DNA of 64,000 nucleotides from Aceticella autotrophica (GCF_017357865.1 NZ_CP060096.1:1537001-1601000); one strand, 5' to 3'. Positions 52,351 to 61,609 are shown, numbered from the stretch's first letter. Notes: a model not told the origin generated them from the sequence alone. Program-made: numbers and translations.

Positions 52351-53328
52351 CTAATATACGGCTTTTAAGAAAATCTTATGGCATGCTGCAAGATGACCTG
52401 ATTCGACCTCAAGCAGTTTTGGTTTTTCTCCTCTGCATTCCTTATCCGCTTTAGTACACCTTGGAAAGAATGCGCAATAACTCGGAAGATTTAAAAGTTT
52501 AGGAGGCTGACCATTAATCGGAATTAGTTTTTTCTTTCCTATCCGCGGCACAGAACAAAGCAATGCCTGAGTATATGGATGAACAGGATGTTCAAAAATC
52601 TCTGTTGCTAATCCATATTCAACAATAGAACCTGCATACATTACCGCCACCTCATCTGCCATTGCTGCTACAACTCCTAAGTCATGAGTAATGAGAATAA
52701 TTGCCATTCCTATCTCTTCTTGCAACCGTTTCATCTCCGATATGATCTGGGCTTGAAGTGTAACATCCAAAGCAGTGGTAGGTTCATCTGCAATCAAAAC
52801 TTTCGGACTCATTAAAAGTGCCATTCCCATCATTACACGCTGGCGCATACCTCCTGAAAGCTGAAAAGGATATTGTCGCATAAGATATTCTGGATCCGAC
52901 AATCCCATACGAAGAAGAATAGACGCTGACTGTAACTTTGCATCATTTAAAGATATGTTTCCGTGTGATATTAGGGTTTCCACAAGTTGTGTCCCAACTG
53001 TCAAAACAGGATTTAGAGAGGTTAAGGGATCTTGGAAAACCATTGCAATTTCCTTGCCTCGTATCTTTTGCAATTTATTAGATGGAAGTTTAAGTAAGTC
53101 ACAGCCTTCAAACCAAACTTCTCCTGAAACAATCTCCCCCGGTGGTTCAATCAGTTTTAATATGGATAGTGCTGTAATACTTTTGCCGCACCCGCTTTCA
53201 CCTACCAATCCTAAGGTTTTTCCAGCTTTCACTTTAAAAAATATATTATCTGCAGCTTTAATAATGCCATGTCTTGTTTTAAAGCAGGTAGTTAGATTAT
53301 TAACTTGTAATATAAATATATCAGTCAA
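52351..53328 (-). CDS. ABC transporter ATP-binding protein, DppD/NikD type
   Basis: 325 residues with Walker [13 protein letters not shown], signature [14 protein letters not shown], Walker [15 protein letters not shown] and the cysteine-rich end ([15 protein letters not shown]). The start is TTG at 53326-53328 behind GGAGATGATTTT. It forms a heterodimer with the DppF-type product downstream, 13 bases away. Confidence 0.94.
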   Translation of the reverse strand: MTDIFILQVNNLTTCFKTRHGIIKAADNIFFKVKAGKTLGLVGESGCGKSITALSILKLIEPPGEIVSGEVWFEGCDLLKLPSNKLQKIRGKEIAMVFQDPLTSLNPVLTVGTQLVETLISHGNISLNDAKLQSASILLRMGLSDPEYLMRQYPFQLSGGMRQRVMMGMALLMSPKVLIADEPTTALDVTLQAQIISEMKRLQEEIGMAIILITHDLGVVAAMADEVAVMYAGSIVEYGLATEIFEHPVHPYTQALLCSVPRIGKKKLIPINGQPPKLLNLPSYCAFFPRCTKADKECRGEKPKLLEVESGHLAACHKIFLKAVY

Positions 53329-53368
53329 AAAATCATCTCCCGATTTAATAATTCAAGCTAATATATGC

Positions 53369-54271
53369 TCAAAAAATAACTTCTTTCGGATCTAAAGCAT
53401 CTCTCAATCCATCTCCTAAAAAGTTAAATGCTAAAACCACTATCATAATACATATACCCGGATATATCATAAGATGCGGCGCTATTTCCATATAAGGGCG
53501 TGCATCATTCAGCATTGCTCCCCATTCTGGCTTAGGCGGCTGTGCACCAAGACCCAAAAAAGACAGTCCGGAAATCGTCAACATTAAACTTCCCATTTCC
53601 AGTGTAGCTAAGACAACAACAGGTGATAAAACATTAGGCAATATATGTCTTATTACTATCTTCAATTCATTTGTGCCAGAGGCTTCAGCCGCCAAGATAA
53701 ACTCCTTCTCCTTTATTGAAAGAACCATTCCACGTACGACCCTTGCATATCCAACCCACCATACCGCAATAACAGATATCATTACATTAAGAAGCCCCGG
53801 ACCGAGAATTCCTGCAATAACAAGTGCGAAGATAAGATTTGGGAAAGCCAGCAAGATATCAACAATCCTCATAATGATATTGTCCACCAATCCACCATAA
53901 TATCCCGCTATTATGCCAAGTGGAATACCAATTATCATAATAGCGAATAAAGCTAAAATAGAAGTTGTAAGAGAAACTCTTGCTCCATATATCAAGCGGG
54001 ATAAAAGACAGCGTCCTAAATGGTCGGTACCAAGAGGATATTGTGCACTTGCCGGTGCAAGGCGATGCTGAAGGTCCACCTTTGTTGGGTCGTTAGGTGC
54101 AATATCATGTGCAAAAACTGCCATTGTAACTACAAATATGATTATGATAAAACTTAAAACAGCCAATTTGTCTTTAAAAAGTCTGTTTACTGCATCAAGC
54201 ATTAAACCAGATATTCTTTTCCTTTTTCGAATTGTATCGTTTGCAGTAAAATTTTTATTCTTAGTAAACAT
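53369..54271 (-). CDS. ABC transporter permease, DppC/NikC type
   Basis: 300 residues with the DppC pattern: LQHRLAPASAQYPLGTDHLG, six membrane segments, the EAA loop (EASGTNELKIVIRHILPNVL) and the full C-terminal motif FNFLGDGLRDALDPKEV. This contrasts with the C-terminally different NikC at 43282. GGAGGAG precedes the ATG. Confidence 0.94.
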   Translation of the reverse strand: MFTKNKNFTANDTIRKRKRISGLMLDAVNRLFKDKLAVLSFIIIIFVVTMAVFAHDIAPNDPTKVDLQHRLAPASAQYPLGTDHLGRCLLSRLIYGARVSLTTSILALFAIMIIGIPLGIIAGYYGGLVDNIIMRIVDILLAFPNLIFALVIAGILGPGLLNVMISVIAVWWVGYARVVRGMVLSIKEKEFILAAEASGTNELKIVIRHILPNVLSPVVVLATLEMGSLMLTISGLSFLGLGAQPPKPEWGAMLNDARPYMEIAPHLMIYPGICIMIVVLAFNFLGDGLRDALDPKEVIF

Positions 54272-54274
54272 AAT

Positions 54275-55210
54275 TTAATCTCCTCCCAAACGAATGCGGG
54301 GATCAATAAAAAAATATGAAATATCAACAACTAAATTCATAACAACAAAAATAACCGCCATAAAAAGTGCATATCCTTGAATAACCGGATAATCCCTGTT
54401 AAATATAGAATCTACTGCAAATTTTCCTACACCAGGCCAGGCAAAAATCGTTTCAACAATTACCGCACCACCCAGTAAATGCCCAAAGCTCATGCCGAAA
54501 AGGGTTACAGCCGGTAAAAGAGCATTCTTTAATGCATGTCTTCCAATGATCCATTTTTCCAAAAGTCCTTTTGCCCGTGCCACCTTAATATAATCTTGTT
54601 TCATAACATCAAGCATTCCCGCTCTAAGTATGCGTGCATATACAGCAGACACTCCAAACCCTAATGTTATTGTCGGCAGCAAAAGATGTTGAATACCTCC
54701 CATACCCATTACAGGAAATAGCCTTAATTTCACAGCAAAAAAATAAATAAGCATAAGCCCCAACCAAAAACCGGGGATCGAAGCACCTAAAAGCGCAAAA
54801 ATACGACTTAAATGGTCAAGAAAATTATTACGATAAAGTGCGGAAATTATTCCAGACAAAAGTGCAATAAATATCACAAAAATCATAGCAGAACAAGCAA
54901 GTTCTAAAGTTGCCGGAAATCTGGAAAGAATTTCTTCAGTTACTGATTGACCGGTACGAAATGATTTGCCTAAATTACCATGTAATACTTTCCACAGCCA
55001 TCTCCCATACTGAATGTAAATAGGGTTATTTAAGCCCAGTTCTACCCTGAGGGCTTCTACAGCTTCCCTTGTAGGTTCCACTCCTCCCGAACGTAAAATC
55101 AATTCTGCCGGGTCTCCTGGTGCAAGATTGATTAATCCAAAGGTTATTAGAGATACTCCAAACATAACCGGAAACATATAAAGAAACCGTTTTGATATAT
55201 ATTGCCACAT
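54275..55210 (-). CDS. ABC transporter permease, DppB/NikB type
   Basis: 311 residues with LINLAPGDPAELILR, LRVELGLNNPIYIQYGRWL, the EAA loop YIKVARAKGLLEKWIIGRHA and ETIFAWPGVGKFAVDSIFNR. The start is ATG 55208-55210, eight bases after AAGGGG; GTG 55219 lies within that site. First gene of a four-gene dppBCDF-type operon behind operator E (55292-55342). Confidence 0.94.
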   Translation of the reverse strand: MWQYISKRFLYMFPVMFGVSLITFGLINLAPGDPAELILRSGGVEPTREAVEALRVELGLNNPIYIQYGRWLWKVLHGNLGKSFRTGQSVTEEILSRFPATLELACSAMIFVIFIALLSGIISALYRNNFLDHLSRIFALLGASIPGFWLGLMLIYFFAVKLRLFPVMGMGGIQHLLLPTITLGFGVSAVYARILRAGMLDVMKQDYIKVARAKGLLEKWIIGRHALKNALLPAVTLFGMSFGHLLGGAVIVETIFAWPGVGKFAVDSIFNRDYPVIQGYALFMAVIFVVMNLVVDISYFFIDPRIRLGGD

Positions 55211-55291
55211 TAAAAGCACCCCTTACATCAAAAAGATCTGATTTTGTAAATACAAATAAAGGCTTAATATTATTTTTCAATAATAGATGAA

Positions 55292-55342
55292 ATGTTATGT
55301 TCATTATAAAAATAACATAATATAATATAAGAAATGTGTCAA
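55292..55342 (-). promoter_or_regulatory. Promoter and perfect palindromic operator E
   Basis: TTGACA (55337-55342 on the minus strand) followed downstream by the exact inverted repeat ATGTTAT-N13-ATAACAT (55292-55318). Arms are the same as in operators A-C but the distance from the -35 box is four to five bases longer. It controls the dppBCDF-type operon. Confidence 0.72.
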
Positions 55343-55370
55343 GTCTACTAACTTCTTAAGAATAACCTCC

Positions 55371-56309
55371 TTAAATACCATCTACCTCGTTTCTCCATCT
55401 CTCATCCACTCTCCACAGAATCATCCCTAAGCGCACTCTATCCTTTAGCTGGAAAACTCCATTAGTTGCATGTTGCTTTATATAATTAGCAATCTTATCT
55501 TTAATCTCGGAAGTGAGTTCTACATAAAACTGAAAGCGATTTTCTAAATCAACAATTGCTTCGTCTACAGAAAAATCCTCTTTGTCCCACTCATCTGCCC
55601 ATAACTGAACCGAAGGAAAATAACCTGATGTATAAAGGTAATTAAAGGGATAAGAAATATCATACGGCGAAAGGGGCGGTTCCTCTCCAAAAATATCGCG
55701 CCAGAGTTCCTCCCACGTCGGATACCACCGTTGCCCGGCAAGGTCGCACAAAAAACACCACTTGTGGGAGCAGGTCATCATTTTTACAAGGGTTTCCACA
55801 TCCTTCACCCCCGGCGTAAGGGAAGCAAAAACCAGATCGAACCTGCCAGCCAGACCTTCTGCCACCGGGTCAACCTTCTCCCACTCCCGGTTCAGAAATT
55901 GAACGTTTGTCAGGCCTTCTGCCTCCACCTTCTTTTGCAAGGTAGTCAGCACCGCCGGGGCCGGTTCCAGAGCCACCACCTTTTTTACCCTCCGGGCCAG
56001 AGGTATGGTAAAAGTACCCGCTCCGGCACCGATGTCCAGCACCTCCAATTGCGAGTGCAGTACTCCCTGTCGCTCGAGCCAGGCAAGTACCCGGGCAACA
56101 CGCCCTCCAGCGTTCGCCTGATCAGTCCAGCGTTCAACCTGCCCGGCCAGCCGGTTCCAGCATTCTACAGGGTTCAAGTCAGGACGTCGCCTGGCAGATA
56201 GGGAGTTACGATGAACCGCGTTCCAGGCATCTATCCAAAAATGAGGATTTTTTAACAAACATCCTGGGCAATTTAAGAATTTCCCTTCCAAACTCGGCTT
56301 TTCTGTCAT
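55371..56309 (-). CDS. Class I SAM methyltransferase, GC-rich, beside binding protein 3
   Basis: 312-residue methyltransferase with SAM motif LEVLDIGAGAGTFTIPLARR and ALEPAPAVLTTLQKK, an N-terminal Cys pair (NCPGCLLKNPHFW) and a long C-terminal extension (WRDIFGEEPPLSPYDISYPF). The gene has visibly higher GC than its neighbours (Gly/Ala/Arg codons with G or C thirds), suggesting transfer from a GC-richer bacterium. It starts 27 bases after the binding protein gene upstream. ATG 56309 follows AAAAGGAGGAG. Substrate unknown. Confidence 0.88.
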   Translation of the reverse strand: MTEKPSLEGKFLNCPGCLLKNPHFWIDAWNAVHRNSLSARRRPDLNPVECWNRLAGQVERWTDQANAGGRVARVLAWLERQGVLHSQLEVLDIGAGAGTFTIPLARRVKKVVALEPAPAVLTTLQKKVEAEGLTNVQFLNREWEKVDPVAEGLAGRFDLVFASLTPGVKDVETLVKMMTCSHKWCFLCDLAGQRWYPTWEELWRDIFGEEPPLSPYDISYPFNYLYTSGYFPSVQLWADEWDKEDFSVDEAIVDLENRFQFYVELTSEIKDKIANYIKQHATNGVFQLKDRVRLGMILWRVDERWRNEVDGI

Positions 56310-56335
56310 CGTAAAGCTCCTCCTTTTTAAATCTT

Positions 56336-57904
56336 CTATTCTTCTATATAGACACCATCCCACCTTGTGTTAATTCCAGAAGGATGGGGCGTAAGTCCCT
56401 TAATCTTTTTCTTCGCAGCGTAAATTGTGTATAGGGAGGCAAGGGGTACAGCAGTCGTTTCTTCATCAATGAGCACATGCATAGCTTCCGCCGTCAGTCG
56501 TGCAGATTCTCGGATATCAGGAGTATTGCGAGCTTCCTCTAAGAGGCGGTCAAACTTCTCGCCCGGCCAAAATGCTTTGTTATAGTTCTCCTCATAATAC
56601 CCTCTGCTATAGAAAAGAAGCTGCGGCAAGAAAGTAGGGTCACCGTCATTCTGGCTGCCTCGCTCCAGCCAGAGATCCCCTTCTCCCTTTTTCAATTTAT
56701 CGGAGTAAAGCCCGCGATCTGCAACTTCTACCACCTTAACTGCAATGCCGACTCCCTTAAGCTGCTGTTGCAAGATTTCCGGCAGGGGTTTCAGCACGCT
56801 GGCAGATGGAAAACCGGAAACAAGGGTGAGTTCCAAGCGCCGCCCGTCCTTAATCCTGACGCCGTCAGGGCCGGGTTTCCATCCAGCCTGTTCCAGGAGA
56901 TTTTTGGCCCTTTCTGGGTTGTAGGTAAATCCGTTGACTAAACCCTTAAACTCCCTCAAGATATCAGGAGGAATTATGGTCTGACTGCTAACAGCATTAT
57001 CTTCCCATACCTTCTGGATAATAGCCTCGCGGTCGATGGCCCAGCCAATGGCCTGCCGTATCCTTTTGTCCTGCAAAATGTCGTAAGGCTGTTTCCCGTT
57101 AACCATAAGGTAAAGAGCCACATAAGCACCGGTTTTTCCGCGCAACACCTGAATCCCTTGGGTTGTCTTAAGTTGTCCAATCATTTCACGAGGAATTTCT
57201 GTAATAACATCAATTTCACCTGCCTGCAGGGCAAGGAGCCGGCTGTTGTGGTCGGGAATGAATTTAAAAACAATCTTATTCACTTTTGCCGGTTCCCCCC
57301 AATAATTAGGATTACGCTCAACAACCAGCTCTTTATCTTGCTCGTACCTGACAAAACGGAAGGGACCGGTACCAATAGGTTTCTGGATATCTTCATTTTC
57401 TTTGATGCATATGGCAATAGTTGGAAGAGCCAGGATTTCTGGAACGCGCATATTAGGCTCTGTGGTTACAATGTCCACTGTATAATCGTCAATTATCTTG
57501 ACAGCATCTTCTTTGATTTTTAACATGGATTTTTCACTCGAGAGAATACCTTTTTCCAAGGTGTACTTTACAGCTGAAGCATTAAAGTCCTTACCGTTAT
57601 GGAACTTTATACCTTTGCGCAGGTAAAAGCGCCAGGTGTTATTCCCCTTATATTCCCATTTGGTGGCCAAAAGTGGCTCCAATTGATACTCAGGCGTTAG
57701 TCTAATTAACGGCTCGCAAATATTGGCATTTAGCGGATAGATTCCCAACTTGCTGTTCCTTTGGCTATAACCATCAGATCCAACGCCCACAACTAATTCC
57801 TTTTTACTTAACTGACCTTCTCTTTGTTGCCTGCCACAACCCGCAGACCCGGCAAATAACATTATGATGACCAAGAAAGATACTATTTGCCTTAAATATT
57901 TCAC
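56336..57904 (-). CDS. Family-5 substrate-binding lipoprotein (NikA type) 3
   Basis: 522-residue SBP_bac_5 lipoprotein with lipobox AGSAGC, GIKFHNGKDFNASAVKYTLEK, IGTGPFRFVRYEQDKE and IRQAIGWAIDREAIIQKVWE. NikA-like wording (VGVGSDGYSQRNSKLGIYPL and PNMRVPEILALPT) fits nickel- or metallophore-binding members, by inference. GC content is raised like that of the methyltransferase downstream, so both probably arrived together. The start is GTG at 57902-57904 behind AAAGGAGTG. Confidence 0.92.
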   Translation of the reverse strand: MKYLRQIVSFLVIIMLFAGSAGCGRQQREGQLSKKELVVGVGSDGYSQRNSKLGIYPLNANICEPLIRLTPEYQLEPLLATKWEYKGNNTWRFYLRKGIKFHNGKDFNASAVKYTLEKGILSSEKSMLKIKEDAVKIIDDYTVDIVTTEPNMRVPEILALPTIAICIKENEDIQKPIGTGPFRFVRYEQDKELVVERNPNYWGEPAKVNKIVFKFIPDHNSRLLALQAGEIDVITEIPREMIGQLKTTQGIQVLRGKTGAYVALYLMVNGKQPYDILQDKRIRQAIGWAIDREAIIQKVWEDNAVSSQTIIPPDILREFKGLVNGFTYNPERAKNLLEQAGWKPGPDGVRIKDGRRLELTLVSGFPSASVLKPLPEILQQQLKGVGIAVKVVEVADRGLYSDKLKKGEGDLWLERGSQNDGDPTFLPQLLFYSRGYYEENYNKAFWPGEKFDRLLEEARNTPDIRESARLTAEAMHVLIDEETTAVPLASLYTIYAAKKKIKGLTPHPSGINTRWDGVYIEE

Positions 57905-58044
57905 GTTTTTACACTCCTTTCTCCAGTTATCGCCTTTTTAATATCCAGATCGTTATGAATGGTACTCGAACTCAAACTGACAAGTAGCACTCCAAAAAAC
58001 CGATTACCTATCTCTAATAGTTATTCATTCAATGTTAGAGTAAA

Positions 58045-58375
58045 TCAGCGGTTTGCACATGTTCCAGAATCCTGGATAAAGATTGAAATCAAGACATTTT
58101 TCTTCATCGCCCACACATTCAGGTGATAATAAGCAAAAATGATCATGGCATCATCCATTATTTTCTTTTGAATTGTATAGTATAGTTTGAGTCGTTCAGT
58201 GCATAGAGCCCTCCATTTATTGACCAGTTGGTCTATTTCATTGTTTTTATATAGTACGTAAGTCCCCCTTGACGTAAAGTAGTTTTTGTAAAACTGCCAT
58301 GGTTCATCGTAAGGTATAAATCGTTGACCAGTCAATACCAGATCAAAATTCTTCTTGCTCAAAATGGAAGGAGGA
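58045..58375 (-). pseudogene. C-terminal remnant of a family-5 substrate-binding protein
   Basis: Reads FDLVLTGQRFIPYDEPWQFY, then a run through NNEIDQLVNKWRALCTERLK and LYYTIQKKIMDDAMIIFAYY, matching the last 110 or so residues of SBP_bac_5 proteins. Its N-terminal part is replaced by sequence resembling a pseudomurein-binding repeat, with which it is in frame (junction near 58370), so the present ORF is an accidental fusion of two decayed genes. Confidence 0.75.
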
Positions 58376-58678
58376 GCACCTATATTTCTGATAATCGATA
58401 CAGTGTTTGGAACATAGCCATTTTGATCATGGAACCGCAACCATCTGGCCATCATGTAAGAGAATTCAGCTACTTTTACTGAACTGGTGTGACTGGTATC
58501 AGTATAGATTACTTATAGAACTTTTTGATACGTATCCATATACGTATTCACTCTCTTGCACATATACAGCATTTGTGCGTTGGTTACTGTTTCTTCTGCA
58601 AATACTGGGAACGCAGGGAATAGTGTAAATACAATAATTGTTATCAGTAATAAAACACTAATTCTTTTTCCCCATAAT
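58376..58678 (-). pseudogene. Remnant of a secreted pseudomurein-binding-repeat-like protein
   Basis: A signal peptide-like stretch (GKRISVLLLITIIVFTLFPA then FPVFAEETVT) is out of frame with its ATG by one base (four G where three are expected). It continues into NAQMLYMCKRVNTYMDTYQK and stops. A second segment reads KVAEFSYMMARWLRFHDQNG followed by YVPNTVSI. Both segments follow the repeat pattern of pseudomurein-binding domains (aromatic/Arg helix, then G-x-x-PNxV). Frame breaks show it is dead. Family assignment is moderate. Confidence 0.45.
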
Positions 58679-58872
58679 TATCCTTCCTCTTTAAAAAGTT
58701 TTTAATCCTTTCTGATAATGAATTCTTAACTTCAATTTTCTCCTCTATCCTCACCCTCCTTTACGTCTTTCCCTTAGACTTGTGCATATCCTTAAAGCCT
58801 CTATCTAAGCTGTTTCTAAAATATGCTTTATTCATATCACCTCACCCTAAATTTTTTTATCTGAAAATCTAC
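58679..58872. other. Intergenic junction sequence
   Basis: About 195 bases between the decayed secreted protein and a truncated transposase. No gene recognised; likely old insertion sequence edge. Confidence 0.3.
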
Positions 58873-59274
58873 ATGTACCAGCTTCAACAAGTTTTAAATT
58901 TTATGAACCTTTATAATTCCCAACCTAAAATTGATTTTTATACTTCTTTATTTAGTAATCTTGATTTATCTCCAATTTCTGAATTTCCACCTTCTAAATT
59001 TAGCACTATTGGCTATTCTCGACATGCTTTTTTAAGTTTAATTATTATGAACACCAAAAAATTCGGTGATATTTCTTACCTTATTGATTATCTTTATAAT
59101 AATCTCATTATAGCTTATCTTTGCGTCTTTGATATTACTAAAAAGCTGCCTTCTTATTGGATTTTTGAACGTTTCCTTAAGAATTTTGACCATAAATATT
59201 TATTTCTTATTAAAGCGTACAGCTTAATTTTGCATTCAAATATTTACCAATTTTTACCATTCGTCTTTTTCTAA
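58873..59274 (+). pseudogene. Truncated DDE transposase (N-terminal part)
   Basis: Reads MYQLQQVLNFMNLYNSQPKI, then IGYSRHAFLSLIIMNTKKFG, LIDYLYNNLIIAYLCVFDIT and KLPSYWIFERFLKNFDH. This is the N-terminal DUF772-like domain of IS1182/IS5-type transposases. The catalytic part is missing and the frame ends in unrelated sequence, so it is a dead fragment. Confidence 0.7.
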
Positions 59275-59339
59275 TTTATTTCTGCAATTCTTTGTATTTA
59301 TATTTTACACTAAACAACATGCTAAATTTTGCTCAGTTT

Positions 59340-59385
59340 ATGTTATGTTTATTATAAAAATAACACAATGTCAGACATGTGTCAA
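59340..59385 (-). promoter_or_regulatory. Orphan promoter/operator C
   Basis: ATGTTAT-N13-ATAACAC (59340-59366 on the plus strand) with TTGACA of the minus strand at 59380-59385. The sequence around it (GCTAAATTTTGCTCAGTTT on the left, AAATAATTATGATTTT on the right) is the same as around operators A and B. It points left toward dead sequence, so its original gene is gone. The IS1634-type target duplication begins inside it. Confidence 0.65.
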
Positions 59386-59476
59386 GTATAAAATAATTAT
59401 GATTTTAACTAATTTTTATCAATTCAACATATCATAAATAAAATTTATCCTTAATACATTTTAATATATAATGCCT
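59351..59476 (+). repeat. 126-bp target-site duplication, left copy
   Basis: Exact match to 61458-61583, directly abutting the insertion sequence. Begins ATTATAAAAATAACAC and ends ATATATAATGCCT. Confidence 0.93.
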
Positions 59477-61457
59477 CGGGAGTTTGACAGTTGAATAAAG
59501 AAAAAATTACTTATAAGCCTTGAAATAGGCTTATTTTTTTGTCAAATTTTTAATTTCTATATTGCGTGATTTTGCGTGATATGTTATAATATAACTAATT
59601 CTGTGAGGGGGATGTCTATGAGATTAAAAATATCACGTTCAAAAAATTCAGCTTCACTTTACGTTACAAAAACTGTTTATATAGATAAAAAAGAACGCAC
59701 AATAACTGTTGAAAAGCTTGGCACTTACAATGAACTTCTTAAAAAATTAAACGGACAAGATCCCATTGAATGGGCAAAAAAGTATATTGAAGAGCTTAAC
59801 AATAAAGAGAAGGAAGAAAAACGGGAAGTACTTGTTAAATATTCTCCTTCAAAATTTATTCCTAAAGATGAACAGCGTTCCTTCAACGGTGGTTATCTAT
59901 TCCTTCAAAAAATATATCATGAACTTGGATTACATAAAATTTGCAATCAGATTACCAAAAAGTATAAATTTGATTTTGACTTAGATTCAATCTTATCAAG
60001 GCTTGTTTACAGCAGAATTATTTTCCCTGCTTCTAAACTTGCGACCTATGAACTTTCTAAAAAGTTTATTGAAAAACCGAATTTTGATTTGCATCAAATA
60101 TACAGAGCTCTTGAAATTCTCGCTAAGGAGACAGATTTTATTCAGTCCTCATTATATGAAAACAGCTTGAAAGTTTCCAAAAGAAATACACGCGTTCTCT
60201 ATTATGATTGCACCAATTACTTTTTTGAAATAGAAGAGGAAAATGGCATCAAACGGTATGGTCCATCTAAAGACCACAAGCCTAATCCAATTGTTCAAAT
60301 GGGATTATTTATGGATGGAGACGGAATCCCTTTAGCTTTTAGTATTAACAAAGGGAATATGAATGAACAGCTGACTTTAAAACCTTTAGAAAAGAAAATT
60401 ATTTCTGACTTTGAGATTTCTAAATTTATCGTATGCACAGATGCAGGTCTTGCATCTGAAGCTAATAGAAAGTTTAACAACAAGGATGACCGTGCATTCA
60501 TTACTACACAATCTATCAAAAAATTAAAAGATCATCTTAAGAAGTGGGCTCTTTCTACAGATGGATGGAAACTTCCTTACAGCAAAAAAAAGTATGACAT
60601 TTCTAAACTTGATGAAATGATAGATAAAGATAGTACTGAAGATAAAACAAAAATACGTGAAAAAGTCTTTTACAAAGAACGCTGGATAAATGAAAATGGC
60701 CTTGAGCAAAGACTTATTGTAACTTATTCGATTAAATACAGAGACTATCAGAGAGAAATTCGCAATTCTCAAATACAGCGTGCACAAAGGATCATTGATA
60801 CAAACCCAACAAAAATCAATAAATGCAACGCTAACGATTGCAAAAGATTTATTAAGAAAACAAGCATTACTCCTGACGGTGAAATAGCAGGTAAAGAAAT
60901 CTATAATATTGATTCTGTGCTCATTCAAAGAGAAGAAGCTTTTGATGGTTTTTATGGAGTATGTACAAACCTTGAAGATGATGTATCTGAAATTATCAAG
61001 ATAAATCTAAGAAGATGGGAAATTGAAGAATGTTTCAGGATTATGAAAAGTGAATTTAAAGCAAGACCAGTGTATTTAAGCAATGATGACAGGATTGAAG
61101 CGCATTTTACAACCTGTTTCATATCACTAATTATTTATAGGCTGCTGGAGAAGAGACTCAAAGAGGAATTTACTTGTCACGAGATTATTTCCGCACTAAG
61201 AAGTATGGAATTCCTTGAGGTTAAAGGTGAAGGCTATGTTCCAATCTACACAAGAACTGATTTTACTGACGCTTTACATGATGCTTTTAGCTTTCGCACA
61301 GATTATCAGATTGTTTCAACAAAAATGATGAAAAAAATTTTTAAAGAGACGAAAAAGTAAAAAAAGTACGCAAATTTTATAACAGAAAAAAATCCTGTAA
61401 AAGCTTTTATATCAAGACTCACAGGATTTTGTATCTGTTCCAAGTGTCAAACTTAGG
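59477..61457 (+). mobile_element. IS1634-family insertion sequence (1981 bp)
   Basis: Bounded by a 126-bp direct repeat. Imperfect terminal inverted repeats: left CGGGAGTTTGACAGTTGAA and right (complement) CCTAAGTTTGACACTTGGAA share the core AGTTTGACA-x-TTG. It holds one intact transposase gene. A hairpin (TCCTGTAAAAGC...GACTCACAGGA) after the gene may act as a terminator. Complete and potentially active. Confidence 0.9.
59618..61360 (+). CDS. IS1634-family DDE transposase
   Basis: About 580-residue transposase of the IS4-superfamily IS1634 type. The N-terminal part has the family opening MRLKISRSKNSASLYVTKTV; the catalytic domain shows VLYYDCTNYFFEIEEENG (first Asp), KFIVCTDAGLASEANRKF (second Asp) and RRWEIEECFRIMKSEFKARP (the Y/W-x-x-E glutamate motif). 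The frame is uninterrupted. The start is placed at ATG 59618 behind GAGGGG; ATGs at 59576 and 59612 are alternatives. Confidence 0.93.
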   Translation: MRLKISRSKNSASLYVTKTVYIDKKERTITVEKLGTYNELLKKLNGQDPIEWAKKYIEELNNKEKEEKREVLVKYSPSKFIPKDEQRSFNGGYLFLQKIYHELGLHKICNQITKKYKFDFDLDSILSRLVYSRIIFPASKLATYELSKKFIEKPNFDLHQIYRALEILAKETDFIQSSLYENSLKVSKRNTRVLYYDCTNYFFEIEEENGIKRYGPSKDHKPNPIVQMGLFMDGDGIPLAFSINKGNMNEQLTLKPLEKKIISDFEISKFIVCTDAGLASEANRKFNNKDDRAFITTQSIKKLKDHLKKWALSTDGWKLPYSKKKYDISKLDEMIDKDSTEDKTKIREKVFYKERWINENGLEQRLIVTYSIKYRDYQREIRNSQIQRAQRIIDTNPTKINKCNANDCKRFIKKTSITPDGEIAGKEIYNIDSVLIQREEAFDGFYGVCTNLEDDVSEIIKINLRRWEIEECFRIMKSEFKARPVYLSNDDRIEAHFTTCFISLIIYRLLEKRLKEEFTCHEIISALRSMEFLEVKGEGYVPIYTRTDFTDALHDAFSFRTDYQIVSTKMMKKIFKETKK

Positions 61458-61583
61458 ATTATAAAAATAACACAATGTCAGACATGTGTCAAGTATAAAA
61501 TAATTATGATTTTAACTAATTTTTATCAATTCAACATATCATAAATAAAATTTATCCTTAATACATTTTAATATATAATGCCT
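61458..61583 (+). repeat. 126-bp target-site duplication, right copy
   Basis: Exact copy of 59351-59476. It retains the right half of operator C and the upstream region of the Na/Pi cotransporter-family gene that starts at 61610. Confidence 0.93.
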
Positions 61584-61609
61584 GCTTAAAAATAATTGGA
61601 GGTAAAAAG

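Noticed and set aside
55026-55304. 92-codon ORF overlapping the dppB start
   Set aside because: It runs across operator E and out of frame with the well-recognised permease; no ribosome site or family.
61361-61457. Phage attachment site at the 126-bp repeat
   Set aside because: The repeats abut terminal inverted repeats of a transposase-bearing element and no integrase is present, so target duplication explains them better.
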